A stretch of DNA of 64,000 nt from Bisporella sp. PMI_857 (taxonomy: Eukaryota; Ascomycota; Leotiomycetes; Helotiales; Helotiaceae). Shown piece by piece: positions 23,191 to 36,822 of this stretch (position 1 is the first letter of the stretch; the number at the start of each line of letters is the position of its first letter). The DNA is taken from contig JAJSPD010000002.1 of NCBI GenBank assembly GCA_021307315.1, positions 124,001 through 188,000 on the forward strand. The letters run 5' to 3'. The position numbers and the translations under genes are program-made. Below the pieces are notes generated by a model that did not search any database, was not told the origin of the DNA, and saw nothing but the letters and a program-made list of their open reading frames with translations.

Positions 23191-25717
23191 ATGTCTTCAA
23201 TGTTCCACAACTCATTTGAACGTTCCACTGAGGATACAGATGGCGACGATCATAGCCATGCCGATAATCCTTTGCCTGGGCCACTGGCACGTCTTGGCTC
23301 TGCAAATGTTGGCATGGACACACGCCAGCAGATAGATCTATTACAGCTGTCCTTGATTGAGCAGCGGTGCTTAAGTAAAGCTGCAAAAGCATCTAGTCTA
23401 CCTGAGGATCATCCAATAGTAAGTGAAGAAAAGCTTTACAAGGCTGCTTGATATTTGTTGGGAAATGAGATTGTTGTTTATAAGAATATAGCTGAGCCTA
23501 GCTTCTAGGTTCAAGACCGTGCACGAGATCTCTATGCACAGGTCACGCATACTCTACAGAAGGCATGTTCTATTTCGAATCATTTTTATAAGCACAGTGA
23601 AGTCTGCTTCTGAACCCGAAGTGAAAGTTTCCAGAAAATCTGAAATTTTCACGAAAATATTCGACCACGTCAAAAGCAATTGATGTCTTCTATGCGTTGC
23701 TTTTCACAAGTCTTGATATGATTTAAGGACATCGCTAACCATTACCAGGCCGGCGTTTTGTCTAAAGAAGCAGCGGGACTAAACTCCGATGTACTACGGA
23801 GCAAAGCATTGGAATTGTTTGACTCTGCTCTTGACAATCATTTGATTAATCAAGCACAAGACATATCTAATGGATTTCGATCACTCCCTGGAGTTTCAAC
23901 GCCTACACTTGAAATCCCTCGAAGCATCAGCCAGACGCTATTACCAGAAGATCATCCGCTACACTTTTACTCGCTAATATTGGAGGATGGTCACAGCAGT
24001 GAATTTTCTGCGTCTATTTATGCAAGGTACTATCAGCAAATTTGCCTTCTGGGAAAGGGAGGCTTCGGTGCGGTGTACAAAGCGCGACATCAATTAGATG
24101 GTCAAGAATATGCAATCAAGAAGATCACGTTCACATCCGAGCATCTCCGTTTAATTAAGGTAAGTGAGATTCATAACATGAAATTTGCTCAGATTTTAGA
24201 AAGATGCTCACTTCTGAGATGTAGGACAAGGATCAGTTCGAAGCGTTGCTCTCTGAGCTTAGATACCTCGCTCAACTCAGCCATCAGAACATTGTTAGAT
24301 ATCACACTGGTTGGGTCGAGATCGTACCCGCTGCTTTGCGAGAGCCAGCTATTGAAAATGGTACATCTCATGGCTGGTTTTCAAGGTAAGGAATAGTCCT
24401 GCGTGCCTTTCAACTATTGCATCACTCCTTTTCACTTTCCTCAAGGTGTTGATTTTATGCTAGGTCTGAATCAGAACCAGAATCTGAGGCAAATGATTCC
24501 ATTGCAATCGAAACTTCCAAAATTAGAGATCTTCGTCTGGATAATGAGCGTGATATCCTGAATGAGAATTTTCAGGCGTTCTCTAATAGTTCCCGAGGTT
24601 ACTCTGACATTTTCGAAACTCGTGAGGACGCTAATGCGCTGATCGATTATTCCAATCAGGTATGTTGCTCGGCCTGTCATAAGTTGGCTCACTACCCCGA
24701 AGAATTTCATCTTGTCGATTAGCAAAATGCTGATTTTAGATCAATACAGTCAGAATCAAAGACCAACCAGTCCTTTGAGAGCAACCAAGCCCTTGTCAAA
24801 CATAAATTGGCTCGATTGCCATCAAATTCTAGTGTGGACGAAGAAGTTCTCAGGTCTGGGGACAACGGATTTGATGTGATTCTATACATCAAAATGGGCC
24901 TCCACCCGATGACACTTGAGGACTATCTTTGGCCAGACCAGCAAAAGATTCAGCAGGAGGACGTACGCCTGCACCATTGTTTCCACATCTTACCTACTGC
25001 GAGTATTCTAATTTCTATTCTGGATGGTCTAGAATATATTCATAGTAAACGAATTGTTCACCGTGATCTGAAACCTAGCAATATATTCCTTTCTCAGCGA
25101 CCTGCTGACCCAACAGTGTCACTTGGCGGGTCTATCGATACTGGTAAGTCTCTATAGAGCTCTCGCATCTAATACCTCGGTATTAGACATGTATCTGATT
25201 GCATCATCACAGGAAATTGTAGGGAATGCAAAGATGTGACCCAGAATGCTTCATTCATCACTCCACATATAGGAGATTTTGGTCTTGTTGCGAAACTCAG
25301 CGATGATAATTCTGTCGACGTAACAAAAGATAATAGCGAGTCCAGTGCTCTGGCATTCATCTCATCAGTATGAACTTCTCCGTCATATTTACAGCAATAA
25401 ATGCTAATAGTTCACAGGCTGGCGGACAGGCAGGCACTCGATTCTATCGCCCACCATCGTCTAGTAAAATCTGCCCAAAATTAGACGTCTATAGTCTCGG
25501 AGTTATCGCATTCGAGCTACTCAACAAGTTCGGCACGAAAACGGAGCGTGCTGTAGTCTTGTCGGACCTGTTGAAGGGTATTTTCCCAGCAAAATTCGAG
25601 AAGCACGAGATGGCGGACGGAATCAAGCATATGCTTTGGAATAACAGAGATGACCGATGGGGCTGCACAGAGGTACGGAAATGGCTGAAGGGGATAATCG
25701 CGAAGCATGAAAAATAG
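23191..25717 (+). CDS. HRI-type eIF2-alpha kinase
   Basis: Eight exons (23191-23418, 23509-23562, 23749-24159, 24225-24385, 24464-24659, 24723-25143, 25213-25367, 25418-25717) give 641 residues. The enzyme should phosphorylate Ser51 of translation factor eIF2-alpha under stress and so slow translation. The glycine loop GKGGFGAVY begins at G196 and the VAIK-type lysine is in YAIKKI. A Ser/Glu-rich insert (about residues 285-370) between the lobes' early strands is typical of eIF2-alpha kinases. The catalytic loop HRDLKPSN puts Asp at 465 and the metal-binding motif is DFGLVAK. An N-terminal helical region (RQQIDLLQLSLIEQRCLSKAA) precedes the kinase. AGTRFYRPP replaces the usual GT.LY.PP. Exon 2 is joined to exon 3 by a GC-AG intron (AAG|GCATGT). 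Close to fungal Hri1/Hri2-like kinases. Confidence 0.92.
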
Positions 25718-27060
25718 AGCATCAGCCGGATCTTAAAGCATTTGTATGGTGCAGTCATCAGTGGTCGGTTTTGATTGAGCGGATTGGCAGAGCATGATAC
25801 CCACAATGGACAGCGACTTTCGAGCTACATATTTTGACAAGTTCACAGATCTGGTCAAACATCTTCGTCTCTTAGTCTTGTTATTATATCTCAGCCTTGG
25901 TCAAAGTCTACCCCTGCTGGACCGCACGTTGCCCTTGTATTCCTCCAATGGCCCCTCCAAAACACCATGTCACTGTCCTTGTAACGGACCTGATCCTCAT
26001 TATCAAACACGCGATAATCCTGTTGGTGAACAGTATATCTCACTTTGACATACATCACCTCGCCGCCATCAAAAATGGGAGAACACTCTGCGCATGAGGC
26101 CCGAGAAGCTGACCACGAAAACAAAAAACTCTACGCACACCTCCCCCCGAAATGCAAGCCCAAATCCCAACCGCCGATCCTAGAACTGGGCTCAGATATA
26201 CCATGCCTCTTCCCTCTCATTCCCCATGCCGTCGGAGAGAAGAAAGCGGATAAACATACGGGGCTTCTTCCGCCGGGACCAGGGAGGCCAAGGCTGGGCT
26301 TGGAGGAGATGGTGGTGGTGATGGGACCCGGCGTAAGATTGTCTTCTGCTTTTAGGGGCCTGCTTTGTTGTGGGGGATTCTGGGAGGTGGGGGGGGAGGG
26401 GGGGGGGGGGGGTGGAGGAGTGTTTTCCTTGGGGGGATGTAGATGTTGGAGGAGGGAGTGAGGGGGAAAGAAGAGCGGGGGGAGGGGGGCTGCTGACATG
26501 TTAGCGTTGGTGTTATTATTCTCTAATGAAGGCGATCTCTCACTTACGTGATGGATATATCCTTCATCGAGAGCTTGGCGGGATGATGGCGATGATTATG
26601 TTGCGTTTGTGGTTATGTGTGCTGTTTTGGTGTTTGACCCCAATGCTGAGCTTCTTACTTGGTTGTGCTATGGCTACACCTTTGATCACACCGAGCGAGT
26701 CTTGGTGCGGATTCGGATTTATAGAGCTTTATGTATCTCGGGGAACACTTCTCGGCGTAAGGCGGCGATAATCATTGGGTATCGAGTATTTATCATTTAT
26801 ATAGCTATAGCTTTTTTGTTACACTAGTATGACCAAGTGTCTTCCCTGTTGAGGTATCACCAACCAACCGCGAACCTTTCGAAACAATCATGACGCCAAC
26901 GAGGTATATACAAAAATCATCCATTTTCCAGTCATTAAACCCATCTCTTGTTTCCAGACATCGAGAAGGTCGTGTCCGAACATCATCAAAGCAGTAGACC
27001 ACCCACGCCAAACAAGGCATTCGCTAAGAACAAACATTACATATCCTTGAATAGGGAAAA
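25718..27060. other. Convergent intergenic region between kinase and XlnR
   Basis: About 1.3 kb. Open frames at 25794-26461 include Pro/Gly-rich translations produced by a G-rich stretch and have no recognisable domain. A G-rich tract ending in a run of G lies at 26390-26412. Confidence 0.55.
26398..26412. repeat. Poly-G run in a G-rich tract
   Basis: Fifteen consecutive G within a longer G-rich segment downstream of the kinase gene. Potential G-quadruplex former on the plus strand; no function assigned. Confidence 0.8.
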
Positions 27061-30000
27061 TCACAGAGCTAAACCTGTCCCATCGCCGGTCCACCGATAT
27101 AACGCCAGTACTTCTCTTCTTTTTAGTTGCTGCTCATTGAAGTCTTCCGGAATTCTTCCCTTCACCTGACTCAAAGCACTCCTCATCACCTTCCTGAAAT
27201 TTCGCTGATACTCTGTGTTCAACGTCACCACACACGCCTCATGCGCACGCACGATCGTCTCGCACGCTCTAACCACACTTGGGCTGGCCTCCGCCTGCAG
27301 CTTATCCGCGATCAGTAACAGCAAGAAACTGCCCTGCAATAGATACACCCCGAAGAAGAAGGGCATGAACTCAAGCCCTGGATCATATTCTAGGATGTTG
27401 TTGATGGCTTCCGCTGCGCTGACGGCGTGGCCGGTTGCGTTGATGAAGCTTTGTGAGGAGATCCAGAGATCGTTATCGTCGAGGAGGCTGATGGGATCCC
27501 ATTTACCGGTAAGAAGTATGTGCAGCACGTGCATTACGTGCGTGCCATAGGCGACGACAGTGCGGGTTTGGATGTCAGCTTCGCGGCTGTGGTGCGAGGA
27601 GGCAGTGTGGAAGGAGTGTGTTGAGTGGACAGAGCGGGCGGATGGGGTGGCAGCGTTGTTTGCGGGATGCTCATCGTTCGTCTGATGCTCCGCATTTACT
27701 TCATGTGCTTCGTCAGTAGCGTTGATGAGGTTCCTCGCTTCAAAGTCTTTCAAGCTCTGTCCATATGCGTCCAGCTGTCGGGCAATCTCGCTGGCATGGT
27801 CGTCCCATTCTTGCGCGGATCTGAAGCCGCCGAATCGGGGGTGATTCTTAGCGTGATAGAGATCCACGATCTCGCCGAGGATAGTCATGAGCGGGAGGAA
27901 GAAGCCGAATATGCTATGACCCGTACACTCAAAGTTAGGTCCTCTCTTTCTGACGCGCGGCGTGCCGGAGGGGGAGGTAATATGAATGCTTGAATCACCA
28001 GTGTAGAATTCTCCCGCTTGCCACAAAGTATCGTCCATGGGCTGTAGAAGCCCGTCGCATTCGATATCAAGGAGAAAAAGTGGCCGGTTGTAGCAGAGTG
28101 CGAGATGTCGGTCAACGGTGTAGCATATCCACCATATTCGTCGGCGCTCTTCACGCTCTTCCTCTGTGATGGAGGAGTTGGAAATCTCATCGTCTGCTTC
28201 ACCGTCCGCATCGACATCGGGACCGACTTCGGTTTGTTGTGGTGATGTTTGTGATAACTCTCTACCTAGCTTGAGTTCTCTTGCTAAGGACCAAGCGGCA
28301 TTCCACCAGCGTAGGCTGGCACCTTTATACTCGCTGGCCGAGACAACCGTGGCAAGATGTATGTACGTTACCACATCATCGAGAGACCCAGCTGCACCAA
28401 AAGCTCCAGTCTCTCCACTCAGCCCGTCAGTATTGACAGAACCGGGCATGGCAACTCCAAGTCCACCTAATGCAACACCATTGATCCCTGTGTTGGAGAA
28501 GCTACTGGGTGATGTTTCGCCGTTTGATTGACCGTGGATTAGAGGCTTGAGAAGGCCGACTGTGAGTTCCAACAGCTTCTGACAAATTCGTCCACGAGAT
28601 GAAGGGGGAGCAGTCAAGAAAGCAGCATCGCTGGTCTGCGCGACTACCCACAGCATACTGGCAAGCAGGGCAGGTGTACATTGCCTTGGCTTGGTTGGGT
28701 GCAGAATAGATTGCTTCCGATACACGTATCCCAGAATGTATGGCGACGTTGGGTGCATCAACGCCGAAGACGAACCTGATCTAAGAGTCAGTAAGAATTG
28801 TCTCGCCATGATGATATGATGGGATTCGCGCGGGGCTGCTGCGGGACGACATACTGGCAAAGTACAGGTCCATCATATCACATGCCAAGGATGTCGGAAT
28901 AATGTTTCCCAGATGCGGCGCCAGTGGCTCCAGCACAGGATACCGCAATTGTGTATTGAAGTTTTGCTGCGTCACGTGTTGCTGGTATTGTGTTGAGGGC
29001 GATGGCAGCGACATCCAGCCCCCTGGGGAGGCAGCGTCTGACCCCATGGGGAAACCGGGTAAAGGACTTTCGGCTAAACGGAACCCGCCGGGTGTATGCG
29101 CCGGGTAATGTGAGGAAGGGCTTTGGGCTTGGATAGCGTAGGGTAGATCCGTGTAACCGGAGCTGGATAAATTGCCCTGCCCGGCACTGAAGCTTGAGTG
29201 ACCATTGCCATTCATCAGATGTGTGTTAACAGCTGGTCGGTAACCATGCATGTTAGAATAGCCGTTCATATTCAGGGACGAAGGGCTGCCGATTTGATCG
29301 GCTTCCGGGCGAGTCCCCATATGAGGCTGGTGACCAGACGACAGCTCGGTCAGGCTCTCGAGACTTCCAGCTCGAAGTCGTCCCTTCATCACCTCTCTGG
29401 CTGCGCTTCTGGTGTCGAGATTTGTGGTATTTAGACTCAATGATCTTGTTGCTGCCGGTCGCTGGGTCTCGCCATTCTCGGTAGCGGATGCCGTCGAAGA
29501 AGTGCCCTCATTCCGCGATTCTGTAGGTGAACGACCATCTGAAGAGTTGCCAGTTGGTGATTTCTGTCCCGCAGCAGCCGCCGCTGCGGCAGCTTGTTGT
29601 GCCAAATCTTTCCGCGAGGCTTTGCCTCGCTTCTTTCTCTCCCGAATGTACTCGCACCCCAAGCCAAATTCTGTATCTGTCAGAACTAGTTAAATCTGTA
29701 ATTTGAGATGAATGACTCACCGACACAATGGGCACAGGGGCTTTGTCCATCGCATTTTGTTCTGAGCTGATTGCATTGATCGCACGCTCTACTGATGCGT
29801 CGCCTGATTGGTCCAGAGACCCCGGTGCCATTTCGACCATTGCCTAACCCATAGGGATGTTGACGGTGCTTTGAATTGTGGCCTCGGTGAACCTGTGAGT
29901 TTTGGTGGACATCAACGTGTTGTTGAAGTTGCTGAAGCGCGTACTGTGATCCGTGGGCGAGGGTGTCGAGGCCGGAATGCATGTGACTAGACTGCATGTG

Positions 30001-30072
30001 GGCGTTCGACATCATATTGCTCGACGGCAACGTGTTGTAGGCGGAGAAACGGTGAAGCGGATTGGAAAGCAT
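27061..30072 (-). CDS. xlnR: Xylanolytic transcriptional activator XlnR/Xyr1
   Basis: Three exons, 30072-29721, 29670-28855 and 28775-27061, give 960 residues. XlnR activates xylanase, cellulase and pentose-catabolism genes in response to xylose. The Zn2Cys6 cluster uses C97, C100, C107, C113, C116 and C123 in [16 protein letters not shown], followed by the [12 protein letters not shown] linker diagnostic of XlnR orthologues; intron 1 splits the cluster before EFG. Further family marks are the [15 protein letters not shown] junction (made by intron 2), the Fungal_trans domain around [47 protein letters not shown] and the C-terminal [19 protein letters not shown]. An acidic, low-complexity insert ([14 protein letters not shown]) lies in the regulatory part. 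Length is near Aspergillus niger XlnR. A very long gene-free upstream region follows. Confidence 0.96.
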
Positions 30073-30658
30073 CTTGACACGAGACTTGTAGTCTGTTCAA
30101 AGTGGAAGTAGGAGTGTCCAACAATGAAATCTTCAATCAGATAAAGAATTGTGGAAAAAGTGGGATGGTGTCTGGGAGATGGGGTCGTCCTGGTCTTTAA
30201 AGAAGCAGCAGCAGTAGCAGCAAAAGAGATGTGCCGTTGCCTTCGGAGCATATTATGACTTTGCTCTAGACATGGAACGGACAGTACAGGGGATCAGCAA
30301 TCCGGGGGTGCTCCTGATCATCAGCAGGCCTTTCTAGTATGAGGCAATCGGAAGTGATATTACTGTGTGGAGAAATGGGGACTAGGAGGTGAGAAACAAA
30401 AGGGAAGCTTCCTCTCTCGTACGGCTTCTCGATCAAGAACGGGGCGCTCACAGAACAGAGTGCGAAAAGTGCAAGATTGTACAGGGCATGCGGCAGGTAG
30501 GACAAGGGCAGGGTTAGGATGGGATACTGGTAGTAGCATAAGATAGGGTAGCATAGTGTAGGGTAGGGCAGGGCAAGGCAGGGCAGGGCCTTGCACGCGC
30601 GATATACCAAAATTAATTACCAAATTTCAAGTGTGGTGATGCGATGGCGGGGTTGGTA

Positions 30659-30757
30659 GAGTGCGTGCGTGCGTGTGTGTGGGTGTGTGAGTTGTGTGTT
30701 GTATGTACGTGTGGGTGTGTGAGAGTGAGTGAGTGAGTGAGTGAGTGTGTGTGTGTA
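30659..30757. repeat. GT/GA microsatellite tract
   Basis: About 100 bases made of gcgt, gtgt and gagt units (plus strand), including five gagt units in a row. It lies about 600 bp upstream of the xlnR start codon. Confidence 0.85.
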
Positions 30758-31094
30758 CGGCATTTTTATTGCACTGCACAGTCCTTTGGCTCTATGGTTT
30801 AGTTACTACTGCAGCTTGGGGGTTCAGGTTTAAAAGGGGGGGGGGGAGGAATTGGAGTTGGGATTAGCGTTGGAGGGGTTTTGCATGACAGACCACCGAA
30901 AAAGATGAATGATAAAAAAAATTTATAAAAAAATATATATATAAAATAGAACAATACATCCCCTTGCACACTGGCCCATCACTTGATAATTTACAGTTTA
31001 AACTAGTGCCGTTAGAGGAAAAGAGAGACAGGCTGATCGCTGAAATCTGGATATTGGTTCATGGAAAGATCGGTACAATGCGACGGCAAGTGGC

Positions 31095-31114
31095 GGGGGG
31101 GGGGGGGGGGGGGG
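31095..31114. repeat. Poly-G run (20 G)
   Basis: A 20-base G homopolymer upstream of xlnR. Another G run of about 12 bases lies near 30835-30846. Confidence 0.85.
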
Positions 31115-31349
31115 TTATGATGGAGCAGGACAAGGCCCTAGACGCGAGATGGAGGGTGAAAAGCAATTGGCTGCTGCAAGACAAATATCAACAACATTTG
31201 GGCCACTAAACTTCAGACCAGGCCAGGCACTAAAAACTCCAGTACTTTACAGTGCAGCACCACACTAACGAACACACTATAACACACCCTAACAATACAC
31301 TATAAAGCACCCCCCTCCCAAGGTTAGGTACTTACTGTACCTGTAACCT

Positions 31350-31393
31350 AAACCTGACCTGACCTGACCTGGCCTGACTTGACTTGACTTAAC
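31350..31393. repeat. Imperfect TGACC/TGACT pentamer tandem
   Basis: Tandem pentamers (cctga, then ttgac variants) run for about 44 bases. Copies degrade towards the right. Confidence 0.8.
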
Positions 31394-33221
31394 CCGTCCC
31401 TAAATAAAGGAACGAAAGTCGCGATGCTCCGGACGGCGATATGCCCTCCGAATTGCTTCCACCAAACTCTACTTAATTTTCCATCCATTTTCAACATCTC
31501 GGCGATACTTTTTCCGAAAATGAATATATCGCCGCTGCCACTCTAAATACAAGTTCCCACGGAGGAACAGTGCATCTCGTCTGGTCTTGGACTGGAATAT
31601 TTCGGCAGCAAAAAAGCGCAAGGATATCGACCGCACCGATTCCAGCCCCATGTGTCTGTCCGTGATACCGACGCAAAAATGAACCTGAGCGGTTTTTTTT
31701 CTCACCCCCTACACAGCTCGATCGGTCTACAGTACAGGATCCAGCTATGGACGGTACAACGAGATTGGAAGCTTACACACATCAGGGTCAGCTATTCCGA
31801 GAACGAACATGCAGACCGGTGGCTTGTTGCCCAATCAGAGGCCGCATCACGTTTGATATGCCGTATGTTGGCTTGCGGCAATGCGGTCAAAGTACAGCTA
31901 GGTAGGTAGGTAAGTAGGTTGGTAGCAAAATGGCGATTCTCGATGCTGCAAAGCACGGATTGTCTGCCTTGAGCCCTACGAGGTGCGAACTTTCCCGGGC
32001 TCCTGTGGCTTTGACTGGTGCATCTACAGAGGGCTGTAATCCACCTCCCCATTGCCTCTCTATTGGAATATTTATAACCGCACCAAAGAGGCAACACATA
32101 TGCACTCCCAGTTCTAAAGCAGCAGGCCCCTCTCCATTATAGTAAGCGAACTTGGAAGTTGGCCATTTACAAAAAAAGCGAGAAGATAATCTACTTGGCA
32201 TGACAGCTAGGACGATCTACTCTATCACAGGCGTTGCTCACCGACAGGATGCTATTGTAGCTTTGATTTTTTTTTTTTCCTTTTCAAACTAGGAAGCTAG
32301 CTAGCAAGTAGTGAGACTACCTTTTGGTCTCGTGTGAGAACTGAGATTAAGAATGATTTAATTTGTGCACTGTACTGTACAGTAAGTAGTAGACTGGGGA
32401 GGAAATCTAGAGCCCCTGCAAAGCAATTATTATCAAGTGCAGCAATCAGCAGCATGACTCTGATTATTGTGTTTGACGTTGTTGATACGGAGGGGGAGGG
32501 GGCATTTACAGTATAGTACAGTCAACATATGCATGTGTTTTTACCTGGGGGTTGCTGTTGCTCCGATTATGCGATTTTCCTTTCCCCTTTCGCTTTTCCT
32601 TACCAGATAATGACTGATGGCCACTAGTCTTAAATAGGTAACTCAGGTCGGGTAGGCTAAGGGAAGCGAAGCATCAACGGCCCTGGCTCCCCTCCTTCCT
32701 CAACGCCCGCAAGCCCGCAAGCCCGCAAAGCCCCCTCTAACTCGAACACAAGTCTTTTTCGTCCCCTACCCTCCACAATAACAACCACCCCCCCCCGTTC
32801 CTGTTCGGTTCCATCTTTTTCACCTGCTAATCCCGCAGAAGTACCGTAAAATCATACCGTACCTTAATCAAATTCAGAAGAAGAAGAAGAAAAGACTAAA
32901 AAAAAAAAAAACCTGTCCAACCCCCGTGATGCTGCTGCTTCGGGCTCACGCATCGTTACTTTAATCAATCTCAAAGCCGGAATATCAATAGCACTGGACT
33001 GCTATACCTTCCAGACCAAGAACTGCTATACGATACTCGAGTCGCCAGCCGCGTCGACTAGCAATGCTGCTGATGCATTCCGCCGAGGTTTACATTGTAA
33101 TACTGCCAAGTCACCAGCTAGCTACCTTTCAGACCGAGAAAGCTACCCGAGGGCGTCAATTTCTCCGGCCTTCCTCCTCCGGCCAGAAAGGCGATCACCT
33201 TCTCTCTAGCCCTCTCTCTCC

Positions 33222-33252
33222 TCCCTATCTCTCTCTCTCTCTCTCTCTCTCT
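33222..33252. repeat. CT microsatellite
   Basis: A near-perfect (CT)n tract, equal to GA on the minus strand that carries xlnR. GA-rich tracts are frequent in fungal promoters. Confidence 0.85.
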
Positions 33253-36200
33253 ATTTCTAGCTTCACAGTGATAATAATAATTCCAGGGATCAGCAACATA
33301 GGTCGCACAACATTATTGGCCGCTAAACCTTCCACCTGGAAAGCACGTTGCGAGTATTAATGGCTGCCGACAGCATACTGAAGGGTGTTGTGCAGCATGT
33401 ATCACGACGTCCCCAACGAGTCCTATTCTCGATGAGATAGGATACCACACGGAAGTATGCCTGGAAGTTGGCTGCTTCTGGAAATCGTGGATTCTCAGTG
33501 GCTGAAAATGCCCGGCGCCACGCAAAATCAAACGGTCCGATATTCCTCATCTCCAACATGTGCCGTGGCAGGCTCGCCCCCAACTATACCCCATGTTTCT
33601 TGGGAAACTGCCCCGCCTCTTCAGCGCCAAGCAATATTATCATTACTGTATTGAAGCAAAGCTGAGCTCGGCCAGCGTGTAGCCTTGGTCACTGGTCAGG
33701 CATGATGACACGAATTCACATTTCCAAACTTCAGATGTAAAATTAGTGGGATAGCATATGCGCGACGAACGAAAAGGTGTTACCCCGGATCCAAGAGTTC
33801 CTTTCACCTCCGCATGGCTTTGGGCGACTTCCGCAATTAATATAAGCCCCTTCTAAGACTGGGAGATGGGTTGCCATCAGGGTCTGCGGGTGCAAAAGAA
33901 TCCGGGGTTGCGCATGGCTAGGTATGTCCAAAACCTGGAGAATGAAAAAAAAAGATCCGATCGAGGCTGTTCCAAGTTCGAGAAAGACGGCCGGTGAAAC
34001 AAGTTAACACGTCAAAATTCAGCGACTGGAAGCTTCATTAAGCTTGTGTGTCATGATCGACAAACCTAAAATGTCAGACGAGCGTGGCTATCTGCCAATC
34101 TTGAGCAGGGCTCATAGGCATTTCGTCTCGTCCTCCGCAGATTGAGGGGAATTTATGCGCATCTCATGAGTCTGATTGGCGGATGCCCAAAGTGCGCAAT
34201 ATGGCCCATGGTCAGTGCCAGCCGGCCTTACCTGTCCTTCCCCAATTGTTTATATTTGACGCAATGCTTAAAGGTGCGTGATAATGCTTGATCTGGACTC
34301 GACTTGGGCTGTCAGCACGGCAAGAGTGCTCAAGCTCAATCTGATACTGTATAACGTTCCTGGCATCCCAAGCCGCATGTTGCTGTCCACTTGGATATGG
34401 CGAATAAAACCACGGCCAGAAGGGTGGCTGATGGCGGTCCCCTGGTTTTCTCTCTAGTGTTCCCCAGGAACCAGATGTACGTTGAAGTACCGTAGCATCG
34501 AAGACGGAAGGGTGTCCCTTTTCTCCACGTTTTGGGATCTACGGGAGGACGTGCCGCGGGAGCCTCCCCGATCTTCGTTAGCAATTGAACTGGGGAACGT
34601 GTTTACTCTCAGCTGACCAGACAAAGGAATTGACTTCTGCCCATCGTGAAGCGCCCCAGTCCGATGTTGAGGATCAGTCGAATGGGTACTTCCGGCGAAA
34701 TGGAGAGAGGTGAGAATAGATTAAAAGACCGTTTTCGTCTCATCTCGGGTTCTGTTTATGGTTAGAAAGTTAATAGGAAAGGGGCAATAATGTTTCAGTC
34801 CAGGAGCGGAATGCTGTATTCATCAAAACTATACAACGATCACTTCACATTGGTACCAGCCGATGCAAGACTCAACTTTCAAGCCCAAATGATCCAACAG
34901 CGCGATATCCGAGATAACAAAAAAACTGAAGTCTTGTCATATCTCAATACGACGACAATTAGCAGATGAGAAAACCCCGCTACTGTGCACGCAGTCGGTA
35001 AATTTCTTGTCACTAACTTGACGCGCAACTCTCTAGTACCAAATATCTCAGTATTTGCCTCCTTTGCAGCCAAGGCTTAGTTGCTGCCATGTCAAGAGTT
35101 GGCCATCCAACTGCCAGGCTGCTCTTTATGCCCTTCAAATTCCGACTTAGGAAGTCTCAGGTTCGATTTTGCCTCAGAAGCAAGCAACAAATTCACAACA
35201 TAAGAGACTGCAAACTGTTGTTTCTTTATCTCCAAGATCAGACCATCAATCTTGAGCTTCGCATAACTTAATCTTATTACATCATGCTCTCTTCATAAAA
35301 GAGGTTGCCACTGTGAGCGTCATTGCTCGTCCCGCGGGCGATTGCGCAAGCCCCGTTCCGAGGACGGGTAAAAGTATTTTGAGGGGATTTATCCTTCTTT
35401 GGGACGTTTGATTAGCCGTGCGCATGGAGGCTCCTTGCATCGTCTCAATAGCTGCAAGTATTTCTTCTAGAACTTCTTGAGTTTTGAAGCTACATTATTT
35501 GAAATGGCCCAATTCTTGGTCCTTGCGTATATCGTGTTGGTCTGAGACTTCCAAACGCTGTAGCAGATAGTACACATTTATGGAGAGACGTGGCAAGGAG
35601 ATCTTAGATCGTGCTTACATATCCTTGACACCTATTGTTGAGCCATTTCTCATAATGCTGCATTTGACCTTCAATCTCTTGATTCCTCTCAAGAGCCATG
35701 TCATTATAACCAAGCCGGCTGACTTGTGGCCCGTTGAGACTGGTGGCCGAACTCGAGCATAATCTTTCCCTGTTCAGTCTGCCTAATGATGAGAATCGAT
35801 TAAGGTTCGGAAGCTCAGTTATTTTCTTTGCTCTGGGGGTCTAGAAAGACAATTCGAAGCAAAGTCTCCGCCTCAAAATCCGAGCATATAGTTCTTATAC
35901 GTTCAATATTGCTCCTTCTGCGACTTCTGGTTGAGTTTCCTTTTTAAGATGTATCAGTAGTTAGAGAGATCACGTACTATCTCCTGACCCGTTCGAAATT
36001 TTGGGTGGATGTACGTGTTCCAAGTCGCATCCTGTAGATTATGAATTTCCCACCCGAAGCGAAAGGCATGGCCCACGAAGCAAGGCATTCCTGCTTTATG
36101 TCAACTCATTGTCAATGAGCATGACAAGTACTATATACGATGTGTCTGATTGAAGTTTTGATGAGAAGCGCTATCAGATCATGGTGCTTTGTATACGATT

Positions 36201-36796
36201 TAAATATCTAGGACATGCCAATTGCTGGCCCTTCATGCATCGGCTATAGAGCCTGTCGTGGCAAGTTTGTGAGCCTGCTTATGATCCTCAATCTCATAGC
36301 ACTCATTGTTCAGGCTTTCGGTTCGTGCACTTGACAGCTTTGTTAAAAATAGGTTGCAAATTCAAGCTCCCAAGCCTTACCAGCATTGTTGTGATTTTTT
36401 TTGTCGGACCGTCTCTGGCTCTGACCAATATAGTGGAATTGAGATGAACATATTGATAGTCGAACAACCTCATGAGTCATGTGAGATCACGTGTTGTTAT
36501 ATGCTGATTCAGGTGGATAATGGTTCCCGCTAGTCGCTTTGGCTCCAGGTGTTACTCCAGTTTCCCCCTCATTTCGGCTTTCTCAATTACTTTTCTGCTG
36601 TGCTAGTAGCTGTCAAACAGCGAGCTGGTGTCTTGATATATACTGTAGGACGGCCCCGGAATACCTTCTACGAGCATCCTGGTACAAGTCTAGGCATATA
36701 GTGGAGTACCTTTCTGCATGTATCTCACCTCCTCGTGGTCCTTGACCAATTGTAGAGTTAAGTTTCTTCTAGGAGGAGAGCAAGAGCCTGATTATC

Positions 36797-36822
36797 ATAT
36801 ATATATATATATATATATATAT
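36797..36822. repeat. AT microsatellite upstream of esterase
   Basis: A perfect run of alternating A and T ending 115 bp before the esterase start codon. Confidence 0.9.

Noticed and set aside
25794..26461. Overlapping open frames between the kinase and xlnR
   Set aside because: Pro/Gly-rich translations come from a G-rich tract; no domain or coherent splice pattern.
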